DNA of 64,000 bases from positions 1,240,001 to 1,304,000 of the forward strand of contig NZ_JACTAG010000002.1 of NCBI RefSeq assembly GCF_014763045.1, given 5' to 3'. The position numbers and the translations under genes are program-made. This DNA is from Sulfitobacter aestuariivivens. Lineage in GTDB: Bacteria; Pseudomonadota; Alphaproteobacteria; Rhodobacterales; Rhodobacteraceae. The notes beneath the pieces are model-generated. The model did not search any database. It worked only from the letters and a program-made list of their open reading frames with translations, and was not told where the DNA came from. Below are positions 17,608 to 26,140 of the stretch, piece after piece; the first letter of the stretch is position 1; each line of letters begins with the position of its first letter.

Positions 17608-18276
17608 ATGCTCAATGATCATACATGGCGGTTCAGTTTTCCCGGTCTTGAGAACCTTTCGCCGGCGGTTTCAGACCTGCTCAATAAACAGGCGGTTCCG
17701 GCGGTTTTGAAGAAAGATGCGGTGATCTTCGGACCTGGCAAACCGGCAGAAAACCTGTTGCTTCTGGGATCTGGCACAGTCCGGGTGCAGCAACTTTCTG
17801 AATCGGGCCGCGAGATCGTGCTTTATCGTGTGCATGCCGGGGAAAGCTGCGTGCTCACCACGGCGTGCCTCCTCGCCTTTGAAGACTATTCTGCAGAGGG
17901 TGTCGCGGAAACGAATGTCGAAGCGATCCTGATTCCGCGCGACACATTTGATAAACTGATGGCGGTCTCGATAGAATTTCGCGCATTCGTTTTCGAGGCC
18001 TATTCAAAAAGGATTACCGACCTTTTCATGGTGATCGAAGAAATTGCCTTTAAGCGCATGGACATCCGCGTGGCACAAAAGCTGCTCGATTTTCAGGATG
18101 CGCACAAGGCTCTGCACGTGACGCATCAGCAGATGGCCTTGGAACTAGGAACGGCGCGCGAAGTCGTTTCACGGCAGCTGAAGGAATTCGAGCGGCGCGG
18201 ATGGTTGACCCTGAGCCGCGGCTTGATCGAACTCCGCGATCCTGCAGCCATCGGTCGTTTGGCCCAGGCATCCTGA
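17608..18276 (+). CDS. Crp-family regulator with paired cysteines
   Basis: 222 residues: cNMP-like sensor domain 15-125, dimer helix 125-155, HTH 165-205. The recognition helix 'AREVVSRQL' has R184, E185 and R189 spaced as in E. coli Crp (R180, E181, R185), predicting a TGTGA-type half-site. The sensor contains 'GESCVLTTACLL' with C81 and C87, a motif seen in Crp/Fnr proteins next to DUF2892/rhodanese genes; sulfur or redox sensing through these cysteines is plausible but unproven. AAGGA precedes the ATG. A perfect TGTGACA inverted repeat follows the gene, before the DUF2892 gene. Confidence 0.85.
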   Translation: MLNDHTWRFSFPGLENLSPAVSDLLNKQAVPAVLKKDAVIFGPGKPAENLLLLGSGTVRVQQLSESGREIVLYRVHAGESCVLTTACLLAFEDYSAEGVAETNVEAILIPRDTFDKLMAVSIEFRAFVFEAYSKRITDLFMVIEEIAFKRMDIRVAQKLLDFQDAHKALHVTHQQMALELGTAREVVSRQLKEFERRGWLTLSRGLIELRDPAAIGRLAQAS

Positions 18277-18291
18277 GCGATATGCGGTTCT

Positions 18292-18306
18292 TGTGACAAT
18301 GTCACA
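18292..18306. promoter_or_regulatory. Perfect Crp-like inverted repeat before DUF2892 gene
   Basis: TGTGACA-A-TGTCACA, a perfect 7-bp inverted repeat around one base. Its centre is 65 bp from the downstream ATG, and CAATAT (18328-18333) lies about 31 bp on. The half-site agrees with the R-E-x-x-x-R helix of the regulator encoded immediately upstream. Confidence 0.7.
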
Positions 18307-18363
18307 GACAGGTCCGCCATCTCGAAGCAATATGACAATAGTAACCTCGGAAAGGATACAGAT

Positions 18364-18576
18364 ATGACTGCCAACCTAGGAAGCCCCGATCGCTTGTTAA
18401 GAGCAATTCTCGGCATCGCATTGATCGTTTTGCCGTTGCTGAACATGCCCGCCATATGGTCCAGCTCTGCCTTGGCCTATGGCAGTATAGCTGTTGGATT
18501 GATCCTCGTTCTTTCCGCACTTATCCGATTTTGCCCGCTTTACCGTATCTTCGGTGTCTCGACCTGCAAGCTTTGA
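18364..18576 (+). CDS. DUF2892 small inner-membrane protein
   Basis: 70 residues: short basic N terminus ('NLGSPDRLLRAILGIAL'), two membrane helices, and the typical tail 'RFCPLYRIFGVSTC'. This is the DUF2892 fold also found as the membrane half of the rhodanese YgaP. The two C-terminal cysteines are conserved in the family, hinting at sulfane-sulfur chemistry, but this protein has no rhodanese domain. AAAGGA precedes the ATG. The operator upstream makes it a likely target of the preceding regulator. Confidence 0.85.
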   Translation: MTANLGSPDRLLRAILGIALIVLPLLNMPAIWSSSALAYGSIAVGLILVLSALIRFCPLYRIFGVSTCKL

Positions 18577-18624
18577 ACAACTGAGACTTTATCGACACCA
18601 CCGGCCTGCTTCACAGGAGGCAAA

Positions 18625-18831
18625 TTGATCGGTCTTGCTGCTTTCCGCCTAACGCCTTTGCGCGAGCGGATCATGGGAGTAACGGTCATTGTGTCGGGTG
18701 CAGCGTGGCCCGCGAGCCGCTCTGGCGGATATGGCGACTTCGATGCTCGCGTGCATGCTCCCCTTGCGCTTTGGATATTGCTGGTGCTTGACAGTTCCAT
18801 TTTTTGGGGACGATGTTTTACCTCTCATTAG
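18625..18831 (+). CDS. Possible small membrane-associated ORF, TTG start
   Basis: A 68-residue frame opens with TTG four bases after a strong AGGAGG. It contains one hydrophobic stretch near its C terminus ('ALWILLVLDSSIF'). I do not recognise it, and it has no terminator or good codon signature to confirm it. It might be a real short gene or the decayed remnant of one. The rest of the gap (18832-19026) shows nothing. Confidence 0.25.
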   Translation: MIGLAAFRLTPLRERIMGVTVIVSGAAWPASRSGGYGDFDARVHAPLALWILLVLDSSIFWGRCFTSH

Positions 18832-19026
18832 GGCTTTTCTAACATCTTGAATCTGGTCAATAGTTCGCAATCGTATCCTTCATCACTATCGGCTTTGGGG
18901 ACTCGTTTTGGAGCTGGGCTGGCGGCTGTAGGCTGGGACGACGGCCACGCACGGTTTGCCGACCTTCGGTCTGTTTACGGCTTTTCTTGTTGATGGGTTC
19001 AATTTCCCGACCAGCGGCCGAAGGCA

Positions 19027-19040
19027 TTGATACTGATCAA
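19027..19040. promoter_or_regulatory. Perfect FNR/FixK box before the DksA-like gene
   Basis: TTGATACTGATCAA matches consensus exactly. TATGGT (19062-19067) is centred exactly 31 bp from the box, and the ATG is 63 bp from the box centre, the layout of a class II FNR-activated promoter. Confidence 0.85.
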
Positions 19041-19096
19041 TCAAAGCGTTTCCGTCTTGGGTATGGTGGCGTCAAACAACCGATTGAGGATATACA

Positions 19097-19420
19097 ATGC
19101 CTGACCTTTCACACTTCAGGAAACTGATCACAGACCGCCTTGAAGAACTAGATGTGCGCATTCATGAGGTCGATCATGAGTTAGGCGAACCCAAGTCGGC
19201 GGACTTGAACGATCAGGCCATCGACCTTGAAGACGACGAAGTGTTGGAGAGCCTCGGTGCAGCTGCGCAGAAGGAGATCTTGCTGCTCAAGCTAGCGTTG
19301 GGGCGAATAAAGGATGGTTCTTACGGCACTTGCGCAAAATGCGAGGAACCCATCTCCGATGCGCGTTTGGAGGCAGTACCCTATGCGCCACTTTGCAAGC
19401 GATGTGCTCAGGCTGCTTGA
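19097..19420 (+). CDS. TraR/DksA-type zinc-finger protein
   Basis: 107 residues. Two-helix coiled coil over about residues 1-75, then a four-cysteine finger 'CAKC' ... 'CKRC' with 17 residues between the pairs. Members bind in the RNA polymerase secondary channel; short versions such as this often lack the acidic DksA tip, though here 'DLNDQAIDLEDDE' supplies many acidic residues. GAGGA precedes the ATG. It converges with the broken exchanger gene, whose original stop lies inside its last codons. Confidence 0.85.
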   Translation: MPDLSHFRKLITDRLEELDVRIHEVDHELGEPKSADLNDQAIDLEDDEVLESLGAAAQKEILLLKLALGRIKDGSYGTCAKCEEPISDARLEAVPYAPLCKRCAQAA

Positions 19421-20211
19421 GCACTGCGGCGAACAGCCCAGAGGGTTGCGATTGGGCCTATCAGTTCGAAAATCACCGTCGCACCAATGATCAGTCCGAT
19501 GGATTGATCCGCCCAAGCTGGCAAGGCTTGCCCCGCGATCAAAGCCATCCCGATGGCGACCCCGGCCTACGGTAACAACGCTATGCCAAATAAGGGGCGT
19601 TGCGCGTGTGGTGCAGCAGATATCGCGGCCCCGATCCAGCCGCCCAGCAGTCGCGAAACCGTCCGAAAAGCGATCAACGCGCCTCCGACCGCGCCCATGT
19701 TCAACAGCGTTTCAAGTTCAAGCGCTGCACCTGCAAGTATGAAAAAGACGATCATGAAAGGCCATTGCACGTGCTCAATCTCATGAAAGGCGCGGGTGTG
19801 ATATGCCGCTAGGTTCACAATCAACGTCCCTAAAAACATGCCTATCAGCAGGAAAGACACGCCAAACCATACCGCGAGACCAGCAGTTAGAAACCCGATG
19901 GTGAGGGCCTCGATCTGCAGTGGCTTGCCGTCTGAAATCCGCCCTGTGAGATGTGCAGCCGGCAGGCCAATGACAACGCCATGCACCAATACCCCGCAGA
20001 GGAATACAGCAACCAGTGTCAAAGCAGAGACTTTGACAGCATCAGTAAACATGGCCATCTGGTCAGGCAGCAATCCTATCGTGCCTGCCAACAGTCCGCA
20101 GATCAGCAGCAGTGTTGCGCGGGGGATCTGTGTCCTGCGTCCCAATTGGTCGGCGGCCAACCCCACGCAGAATAGCGAACCTAAAGTCATCGGTGCGTAG
20201 GGATCAGTCAT
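19408..20211 (-). pseudogene. CPA2-type Na+/H+ exchanger interrupted by an amber codon
   Basis: The frame encodes a Kef/NhaP-like exchanger: 'LFCVGLAADQLGRRTQIPRATLLLICGLLAG', then paired membrane segments to 'PLFGIALLP'. There an in-frame TAG (19567-19569) falls where the family has Gln in 'LLPQAGVAIGMAL'. The same frame continues after it for 52 codons ('AGVAIGMALIAGQALPAWA' to 'RRSAQAA') to TGA at 19408. A single C-to-T change (CAG to TAG) explains it. The protein would lose about two helices. It follows the cytochrome c gene by about 30 bp. A sequencing error is possible. Confidence 0.8.
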
Positions 20212-20244
20212 CACACGAATTCCCAACTTAAGCTTTGAACAGGT

Positions 20245-20673
20245 CTATTCCTGTATCGCTTCAAGGTAATCCAGCAAGCTTTCGAAATCGGTTTCCAACA
20301 CTTCACCATCAGCACCGCCCTTGGGGTGCACATGGTGCAATCCTACACGCGCGAAATCTGGCATCGGCCCTGCAAGATCGTTTTCCTCGGTCAGCCCAAG
20401 GACGTATTGGCGCACATATGTACGCGGGAAAATTCCAGCGTTGCCTGCGCTTAACCCTACCAATTCAGGCGGTACAACCCCCAAACCCAGCGAGGCAGGC
20501 CCCGCTCCTTCGCCAGCGGCACCATGGCACTGCGAACATTCCTTAGCATAGACAATTTGCCCACGTTCAACCGCTTCGTTGGCGAAGGTATCTTGGGGTA
20601 GATTGGTGTCCAGCGTGCAAGCTGTAAGCAAAGCCGCACCCATACTCATGGAGATGGCGGTTCGAAATTGCAT
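20245..20673 (-). CDS. Lipoprotein c-type cytochrome
   Basis: 142 residues. Signal peptide with lipobox 'LLTAC' around residue 19, so probably lipid-anchored in the envelope. Haem c site 'CSQCH' near residue 46; a methionine in 'GPMPDF' near residue 105 is a likely sixth ligand. ATG at 20673 has AAGGA upstream, better than the longer frame to 20712. A perfect FNR box sits 64 bp upstream of the ATG, so expression is probably raised at low oxygen. First gene of a short operon with the broken exchanger. Confidence 0.85.
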   Translation of the reverse strand: MQFRTAISMSMGAALLTACTLDTNLPQDTFANEAVERGQIVYAKECSQCHGAAGEGAGPASLGLGVVPPELVGLSAGNAGIFPRTYVRQYVLGLTEENDLAGPMPDFARVGLHHVHPKGGADGEVLETDFESLLDYLEAIQE

Positions 20674-20730
20674 GGCGCGTTCCTTGCTGAATCTTCTTTT
20701 CCTATGTCGCACGATGGCTTCGGTACCCGA

Positions 20731-20744
20731 TTGATTTGTATCAA
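20731..20744. promoter_or_regulatory. Perfect FNR/FixK box before the cytochrome c gene
   Basis: TTGATTTGTATCAA matches consensus exactly. It is 64 bp from the cytochrome ATG (minus strand) and 88 bp from the Mla operon ATG (plus strand); the first distance matches the other boxes, so the cytochrome is the more likely target. Confidence 0.8.
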
Positions 20745-20825
20745 GGACACGATCGTACCTCCCACTAAGACTGACTGGGATATGTGCATACAGTTCAATT
20801 TCACAGCTAACCTTGGCGATCCTTG

Positions 20826-21944
20826 ATGGCGCGCTCTGGTTTGCCGCCCAAACGTCTCGGGGCGCTCGTCGATGGGGGTGTTCTTAGACTTAGTGGCCGA
20901 TTGTTGATCGATACCATTGAGCAACTAGATCAAGACTTTGGACAGGACGCCTCGCGATTTGATGTCAGTCAACTCCAGCAGATGGACACGGCAGGTGCGT
21001 GGTTTCTGGTCGACCGGCAAATTCAAATGGCAAAGCAAGGCACAGTTCTTGAAATCATCGGCGCGACATCGGCACAGGCGCAATTGATAGAAACCGTAGC
21101 GCGCAATATGCCGCCCCCGGATCAGCCGGAAACCAAGCCGTTTACAATTGCGGACCGGTTTGAGGCTTTTGGCCAAAAGGTCACGCGCGGCTGGCGCATG
21201 GCAGTTGAGCTAATTTCGTTTCTGGGTCAGGTCGTGGCCACGTTGGCTGGCATTCTGCGCCATCCCAGCCGTCTGCGGCTCACCTCGGTTGTGCATCACT
21301 GTCAGGAGATTGGCGTCAGTGCCGTGCCGATTGTGGCGCTGATGGCGTTCCTGATTGGCGTTGTATTGGCTTTTCAGGGATCCGCACAGTTGCGGCAATT
21401 CGGGGCAGAGGTCTTTGTCGTCGATCTGATCGCCATTTCTATTCTGCGCGAATTGGGCATCCTGCTGACGGCCATCATCGTTGCGGGCCGCTCCGGCTCT
21501 GCCTTCACCGCCGCAATAGGGTCAATGAAGATGCGCGAAGAGATTGACGCAATGCGCACACTGGGCCTTGATCCTGTGACAATCCTTGTTGTGCCGCGCG
21601 TGTTGGCACTGATGTTGATGCTGCCCGCGCTTGGATTCATTGCCGATATCTCCGGTCTGATCGGTGGCGCGCTGATGTCATGGATTGAACTAGGTGTTTC
21701 GCCTGCCGTTTTTCAAACCCGGCTCGTCAGCAACACCGATGTCTGGCACTTCAGCGTCGGGATGATCAAAGCTCCTTTTTTTGCCCTGATCATTGGGATC
21801 ATCGGCTGTTACGAAGGCTTGAAGGTGGGCGGCAACGCGGAATCTCTGGGCCGCCTGACATCTGCTTCGGTGGTCTTGTCGATTTTCATGGTGATCGTCA
21901 TGGATGCCCTGTTTTCCATCTTTTTCGCCATCGTAGGGGTATGA
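20826..21944 (+). CDS. mlaE: STAS-MlaE fusion, lipid ABC transporter permease
   Basis: 372 residues. The N-terminal about 100 residues resemble an MlaB/STAS domain ('GGVLRLSGRLLIDTIEQLD', 'LQQMDTAGAWFLV'). The remainder is an MlaE/YrbE permease with 'LIGVVLAFQGSAQLRQFGAE', 'FTAAIGSMKMREEIDAMRTLGLDP' and several membrane helices. In E. coli MlaB and MlaE are separate; this fused form is common in alphaproteobacteria. It moves phospholipids across the inner membrane with MlaF and MlaD. A TTG lies just before the ATG and is an alternative start. Confidence 0.88.
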   Translation: MARSGLPPKRLGALVDGGVLRLSGRLLIDTIEQLDQDFGQDASRFDVSQLQQMDTAGAWFLVDRQIQMAKQGTVLEIIGATSAQAQLIETVARNMPPPDQPETKPFTIADRFEAFGQKVTRGWRMAVELISFLGQVVATLAGILRHPSRLRLTSVVHHCQEIGVSAVPIVALMAFLIGVVLAFQGSAQLRQFGAEVFVVDLIAISILRELGILLTAIIVAGRSGSAFTAAIGSMKMREEIDAMRTLGLDPVTILVVPRVLALMLMLPALGFIADISGLIGGALMSWIELGVSPAVFQTRLVSNTDVWHFSVGMIKAPFFALIIGIIGCYEGLKVGGNAESLGRLTSASVVLSIFMVIVMDALFSIFFAIVGV

Positions 21945-21949
21945 TGTAG

Positions 21950-22732
21950 ATGAAAGATAATCCCACCATTCGCGTGCGTGGCCTTGTGACACGGTTTGGA
22001 ACGCACACGGTGCATGAAGGTCTTGATCTGGACGTGCGGCAGGGAGAGATCATAGGCGTGGTTGGCGGGTCAGGCACTGGGAAATCCGTGCTGCTACGTG
22101 CGATTGTGGGGCTCTTGGAGCCGAACGCTGGACAGATCGAGGTTTTTGGCCAAAGCGTGCGCGACACATCAGATGCCGAACACCGTGCCCTGCGGCGCCG
22201 CTGGGGCGTGATGTTTCAGGACGGGGCGCTCTTTTCGTCACTGACCGTGCGCCAAAATGTTGAGGCGCCGATGAGGGAACAACTGGACCTCGAAGATACG
22301 TTACGCGAGACGCTGGCCGGCATCAAAGTGCGCATGGTCGGTCTGCCGGAAAATGCAATGGCGAAATATCCATCCGAGTTGTCGGGTGGGATGCGCAAGC
22401 GGGCGGGTTTTGCACGGGCGATTGCGATGGATCCCGAAATTGTGTTTCTGGACGAGCCGACAGCGGGTCTCGACCCCATCGGTGCCGCTGCCTTTGACAC
22501 GTTGATCAAGCAGTTGCAGGCGGCTCTGGGGTTGACCGTTTTCCTTGTGACGCATGATCTAGACAGCTTGCACGCCATTTGTGATCGCATCGCCGTGCTG
22601 GCTGATCGCAAGGTTTTGGCGGTGGGTACGATGGAGGAAATGCTGGCCATCGATCATCCATGGGTACATGAGTATTTCCATGGACCTCGCGCCCGTGCAG
22701 CGCTTTCATCCGCAGGGAAAGGGATCGTCTGA
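21950..22732 (+). CDS. mlaF: MlaF-type lipid ABC transporter ATPase
   Basis: 260 residues with Walker A 'GGSGTGKSV', signature 'LSGGMRKRAGFARAIAMDP', Walker B 'IVFLDEPTAGLDP' and H loop 'LVTHD'. The 'SGGMRKR' signature is characteristic of the Mla/Ttg2 class. It starts five bases after the permease stop and its last base is the first base of the MCE gene, indicating translational coupling. Confidence 0.92.
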   Translation: MKDNPTIRVRGLVTRFGTHTVHEGLDLDVRQGEIIGVVGGSGTGKSVLLRAIVGLLEPNAGQIEVFGQSVRDTSDAEHRALRRRWGVMFQDGALFSSLTVRQNVEAPMREQLDLEDTLRETLAGIKVRMVGLPENAMAKYPSELSGGMRKRAGFARAIAMDPEIVFLDEPTAGLDPIGAAAFDTLIKQLQAALGLTVFLVTHDLDSLHAICDRIAVLADRKVLAVGTMEEMLAIDHPWVHEYFHGPRARAALSSAGKGIV

Positions 22733-24447
22733 TGGAGACGCGCGGGAATTACATCCTGATTGGCGTCTTTACGCTCTGCGCGATTGTCGGCACTTTGGCA
22801 TTTTTCATCTGGCTGGCTTCGGTTCAGGTGAACAAACAGTATCAAACGTATGGCATCCTGTTTGAAGACGTGTCCGGTCTCGACCCTTCTGGAGACGTGG
22901 TGTTCAATGGCATCTCTGTCGGCCGTGTGATCGGCTTGCAGATCGCGTCGCAAGATCCCTCGAAAGTGTTCACCACGATTGAGATTGAAGCGGACACGCC
23001 CGTCCGTTCCGACACAATCGCACAACTGCAATCACAGGGCGTGACGGGTGTGGCGTATATCTCGCTTTCGGGTGGCACCCCTGCCGCCCCTCCATTGAGC
23101 GCGGATGCAGATGGCTGGTTGCTGATCCCCTCAAAACGATCAACCGTCCAGACCATTGTTCAGGACGCGCCTGATCTTCTGCACGAGGCGACACGCCTGC
23201 TTGAACAGTTTCAGGCGTTGACTGGGCCAGAGAACCAAGCCTACGTCACCAACATCCTGCGAAATCTGGATGCCTCTTCCAACAATCTTGATCAGGCCCT
23301 GAAAGATTTCTCGCAAATCACTGGCACCGTACGAGACGCGACTGCACAAATCACCGACTTCACAGCACGCCTTGATGCAATTGGTGCCTCTGTCACCACA
23401 ACGCTTGAGCAGGCAAACGAAACACTCTCCGCTGCAACCGGTGCCTTTGAAACAGCAGACACCGCCCTGACCGGATCTGTAGAGGCGATTGATAGTGTTG
23501 AGGCCACATTTGATCGTGCTCGGCAGATATTGAACGATCAGGTGCCGCATATCCTAGCCCAGGTTTCCGAAATTTCTGCGCAAACGAATGCTGCGATTGT
23601 GGACCTGCAAACGCGTTCTGCTGTCACATTGGATGATTTCACGGACACATCAAACCTTCTCAACGCCCGCCTTGTCGAACTTGAGAAGACCTTGCAAGAA
23701 GCCAGCACCGCGTTTCTTGCGGTGACCGATGCGTCAAACAGTTTCGATCTCCTCGTTGACGGTGACGGCTCATTGCTGGTCGCCGAGGCCCGCGCAGTGC
23801 TGGGTGACGCAAAGAGCGCAATTGAGACGATTGATACAATAGTGTTGGATCAGGTGCCCCCCATCATGACCGACATTCGTGCAGGGGTAACAACTGCTGG
23901 GGAAGCGATTGATGACGTTGCCGCGAACCTCACCAGACTGACCGACCAGTTCGATCCACTCGCCTCTGAAGCGCAGGGCGCTATCGCGTCCGCCAATGCG
24001 CTATTCACCAAAGCGCAGGGTAGCCTGACCGCGTTGGAGAAAACATTGGACGTAGCCGAGGGCACGCTGGCATCGGCGCAGACCACTTTTGACGCAGCAA
24101 GCACAGTTCTTGATACCGATTTTGCACCGATGATGACCGACATCCGAACCGCATCTGATGAGATCAGTCGAGCGATTACGGAGGTTACAAAGGACATGCC
24201 AGCCATCACATCGGAATTGCGCGCTTTGATCGCCCGCAGCGATACGGTTGCACGCCAAATCCAGACGGCGGTGGCCAACAGCGCGCCGGGTCTCAACGAT
24301 TTTGCGAGCAAGGGGCTGCCGGAGTTCACTCGCCTTGCCGCCGAAGCGCGCACGCTGGTCGACATATTGGGCAATCTGGTGCGCCGGATTGAGCGCGATC
24401 CAGCGCGTTTTTTGCTGGATGGCCGCGTGCCTGACTACAGGAGATAG
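22732..24447 (+). CDS. mlaD: MlaD-like MCE-domain protein with long coiled-coil tail
   Basis: 571 residues. One N-terminal membrane helix (8-30), then one MCE domain (about 38-120: 'YGILFEDVSGLDPSGDVVFNGISVGRVIGL'). The remaining about 400 residues are low-complexity helical sequence rich in Ala, Thr, Asp and Gln with heptad-like repeats. It is much longer than E. coli MlaD (about 180 residues) and closer to the extended MCE proteins thought to form a lipid tunnel across the periplasm. Overlaps the ATPase by one base. Confidence 0.88.
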   Translation: METRGNYILIGVFTLCAIVGTLAFFIWLASVQVNKQYQTYGILFEDVSGLDPSGDVVFNGISVGRVIGLQIASQDPSKVFTTIEIEADTPVRSDTIAQLQSQGVTGVAYISLSGGTPAAPPLSADADGWLLIPSKRSTVQTIVQDAPDLLHEATRLLEQFQALTGPENQAYVTNILRNLDASSNNLDQALKDFSQITGTVRDATAQITDFTARLDAIGASVTTTLEQANETLSAATGAFETADTALTGSVEAIDSVEATFDRARQILNDQVPHILAQVSEISAQTNAAIVDLQTRSAVTLDDFTDTSNLLNARLVELEKTLQEASTAFLAVTDASNSFDLLVDGDGSLLVAEARAVLGDAKSAIETIDTIVLDQVPPIMTDIRAGVTTAGEAIDDVAANLTRLTDQFDPLASEAQGAIASANALFTKAQGSLTALEKTLDVAEGTLASAQTTFDAASTVLDTDFAPMMTDIRTASDEISRAITEVTKDMPAITSELRALIARSDTVARQIQTAVANSAPGLNDFASKGLPEFTRLAAEARTLVDILGNLVRRIERDPARFLLDGRVPDYRR

Positions 24448-24451
24448 ACTT

Positions 24452-25063
24452 ATGGCTGAGATGATTCGTCGGACTTTCCTACTGGGCATGGTGTCCAGCG
24501 TAAGCAGTTGTGGGACCCTATCCGTACTCAGTGAAGCATCTGAGCCCTTGGACACCTATGACTTGCTGCCAGCCGCGGGTTCAAAACGCGGCAAACGCAC
24601 GTCACGGACGCTTTTGGTCGCACGTCCGCAAGCGTCTGCTGCATTGGCAACGGACCGGATTGTGATCAAGCCGGATCCCGCCGCGATCACTTACCTGCCT
24701 GACGCCCGATGGAGCGATGAGCTGCCCGCTATGTTACAAAACCTACTGGTCCGCAGCATTTCTGAGACGGACCGTGTCGCCTACGTCGGGCATGTCGAGG
24801 GAGGGCCCGTGCCAGACAAGGCTTTACTGGTGCGTATTGATCGTTTTGAGGTGGAAGCCCATAAGGACGGTTCGTTCGAAGTCGGCGTCGACGTCTTTCT
24901 GTCAATGATCAATGACCGTGACCAATGGGTGACAGACACCCGTCGGTTCGCCCAGAGAGCGACCATTGCCTCCAATCGAACGCGCGAAATTGTGACGGCG
25001 TTTCAAGCGATCATGGATGTTCTTCTGCCGGAGATGTCAAACTGGGCGGTTCAGCAGATGTAA
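24452..25063 (+). CDS. ABC-type transport auxiliary lipoprotein (PqiC/DUF330-like)
   Basis: 203 residues. Signal peptide with lipobox 'SVSSC' near residue 20, followed by 'YDLLPAAG', 'DRIVIKPDPAAITYLPDARWSDELPAML' and 'LLVRIDRFE', the usual pattern of the PqiC/DUF330 family. Such lipoproteins work with MCE transporters at the outer membrane. AGGAG sits upstream of the ATG at 24452; the frame is open further upstream inside mlaD but that part is not coding. Last gene of the Mla operon. Confidence 0.85.
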   Translation: MAEMIRRTFLLGMVSSVSSCGTLSVLSEASEPLDTYDLLPAAGSKRGKRTSRTLLVARPQASAALATDRIVIKPDPAAITYLPDARWSDELPAMLQNLLVRSISETDRVAYVGHVEGGPVPDKALLVRIDRFEVEAHKDGSFEVGVDVFLSMINDRDQWVTDTRRFAQRATIASNRTREIVTAFQAIMDVLLPEMSNWAVQQM

Positions 25064-25492
25064 ATCTGCTCTACTCTTGTATTTTGATGAGATAGGTAAT
25101 CAGATCAGTAATCGGCCGACTGGTGAAAACCGGCTGCCCGCTGCGTGTCTTGAGCGCTGTGTCATCGCCTCAAAGAACGGCCCGTACACCAGCATAGGCG
25201 ATACATGGCTGATCAAAGGATCACGCCCGGCAATACGAGTAGGCAACCGGCCATTAATCTCACTGGACGAGGTCAGTGGATGACGCCGAAAACGGTTGCT
25301 GCGGTATTTAGAGCGCGAGAGTAGGCTGCGTCCTCGAGTATTGAGGCCACATGTAGATGTCGCTGTTTTGACCCGTCGGCGTAGTACCATCTCGACCAAG
25401 CACTCTGATTAAGCGAAGCTGCGTGGCAGAAGGTAGGTCTTAGTCATCGCCGGCGCGATGCGGACCCTTTGCCTCTGTTCGCGACGGGATCT
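25064..25492. other. Gene-poor stretch, probable decayed sequence
   Basis: No gene recognised. On the minus strand one frame (25100-25399) carries a protein-like phrase ('NGRLPTRIAGRDPLIS' then 'SPMLVYGPFFEAM') that I cannot assign. Its position next to truncated genes suggests another remnant. Confidence 0.4.
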
Positions 25493-25885
25493 TCAGTGCG
25501 GTGCATTCGAACTCAGGTGCCCAGTGACGGCGAGTTGACCGTCCAGCTTGTACACCCAGGCGTGATAGGGGCACATGATGCGGGTCGTGTTGCCGGCGCC
25601 CGACAGCAATTCATGCGCGCGATGCTTGCATACGTTGTAGAACGCGCGCAGCTCGCCCGCTTTGTCGCGCACGACGGCGATAGGCTGGCCAGCGATTTCA
25701 TCCGTGACATAGGAGCCGGGTTCGCGTGTTTTTTCGACATGACACACCCATTGCCAAGTCTTCGCGATGATGTGTTTCAGATCCTCATCAAACCAACCTT
25801 GGTCTGTATAGGCATCCGCGATCAAAGACTTTGATTTCGATGGGTCACTGTTATAACCCGTGGCAATGTTTCTAGCGTAGGTCAT
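25493..25885 (-). pseudogene. Truncated Rieske oxygenase alpha subunit (GbcA-like)
   Basis: About 130 residues remain of an enzyme usually over 400. The N terminus 'LIADAYTDQGWFDEDLKHIIAKTWQWVCH' and a complete Rieske site ('CKHRAHELLSG' with C-x-H, then 'CPYHAWVYKLDG' with C-x-x-H) are present. The mononuclear-iron catalytic domain is missing, so it cannot be an active oxygenase. The sequence resembles glycine-betaine/carnitine-type Rieske monooxygenases. Homology stops near 25530, after which about 12 unrelated codons run to a stop. ATG at 25885 is the likely original start. Confidence 0.8.
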
Positions 25886-26140
25886 AACGCAGATCCCCCG
25901 ATTTTCAGCGTACAGAATGGACATCCGGGGGAAAACATGCTTAGCATTTTCAGTCACAAGTTATACTTTTTTAGCCATGATTGCCTTGTCGCCAAAGAGC
26001 ACAAACAGCGCTTAGGCATCTATGGCCGCACACCCTGTGCCATTGCCTTTGGCAAATTTCTGCTGCTTGATGACAGAACATGCCTAAGCGTATTTTTGAG
26101 ACAACGGGCTGAATGTCATAGCCAAAAATGGAGACCCTAT

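Noticed and set aside
18577..18624. Terminator after the DUF2892 gene
   Set aside because: No stable stem with U tract could be found by eye.
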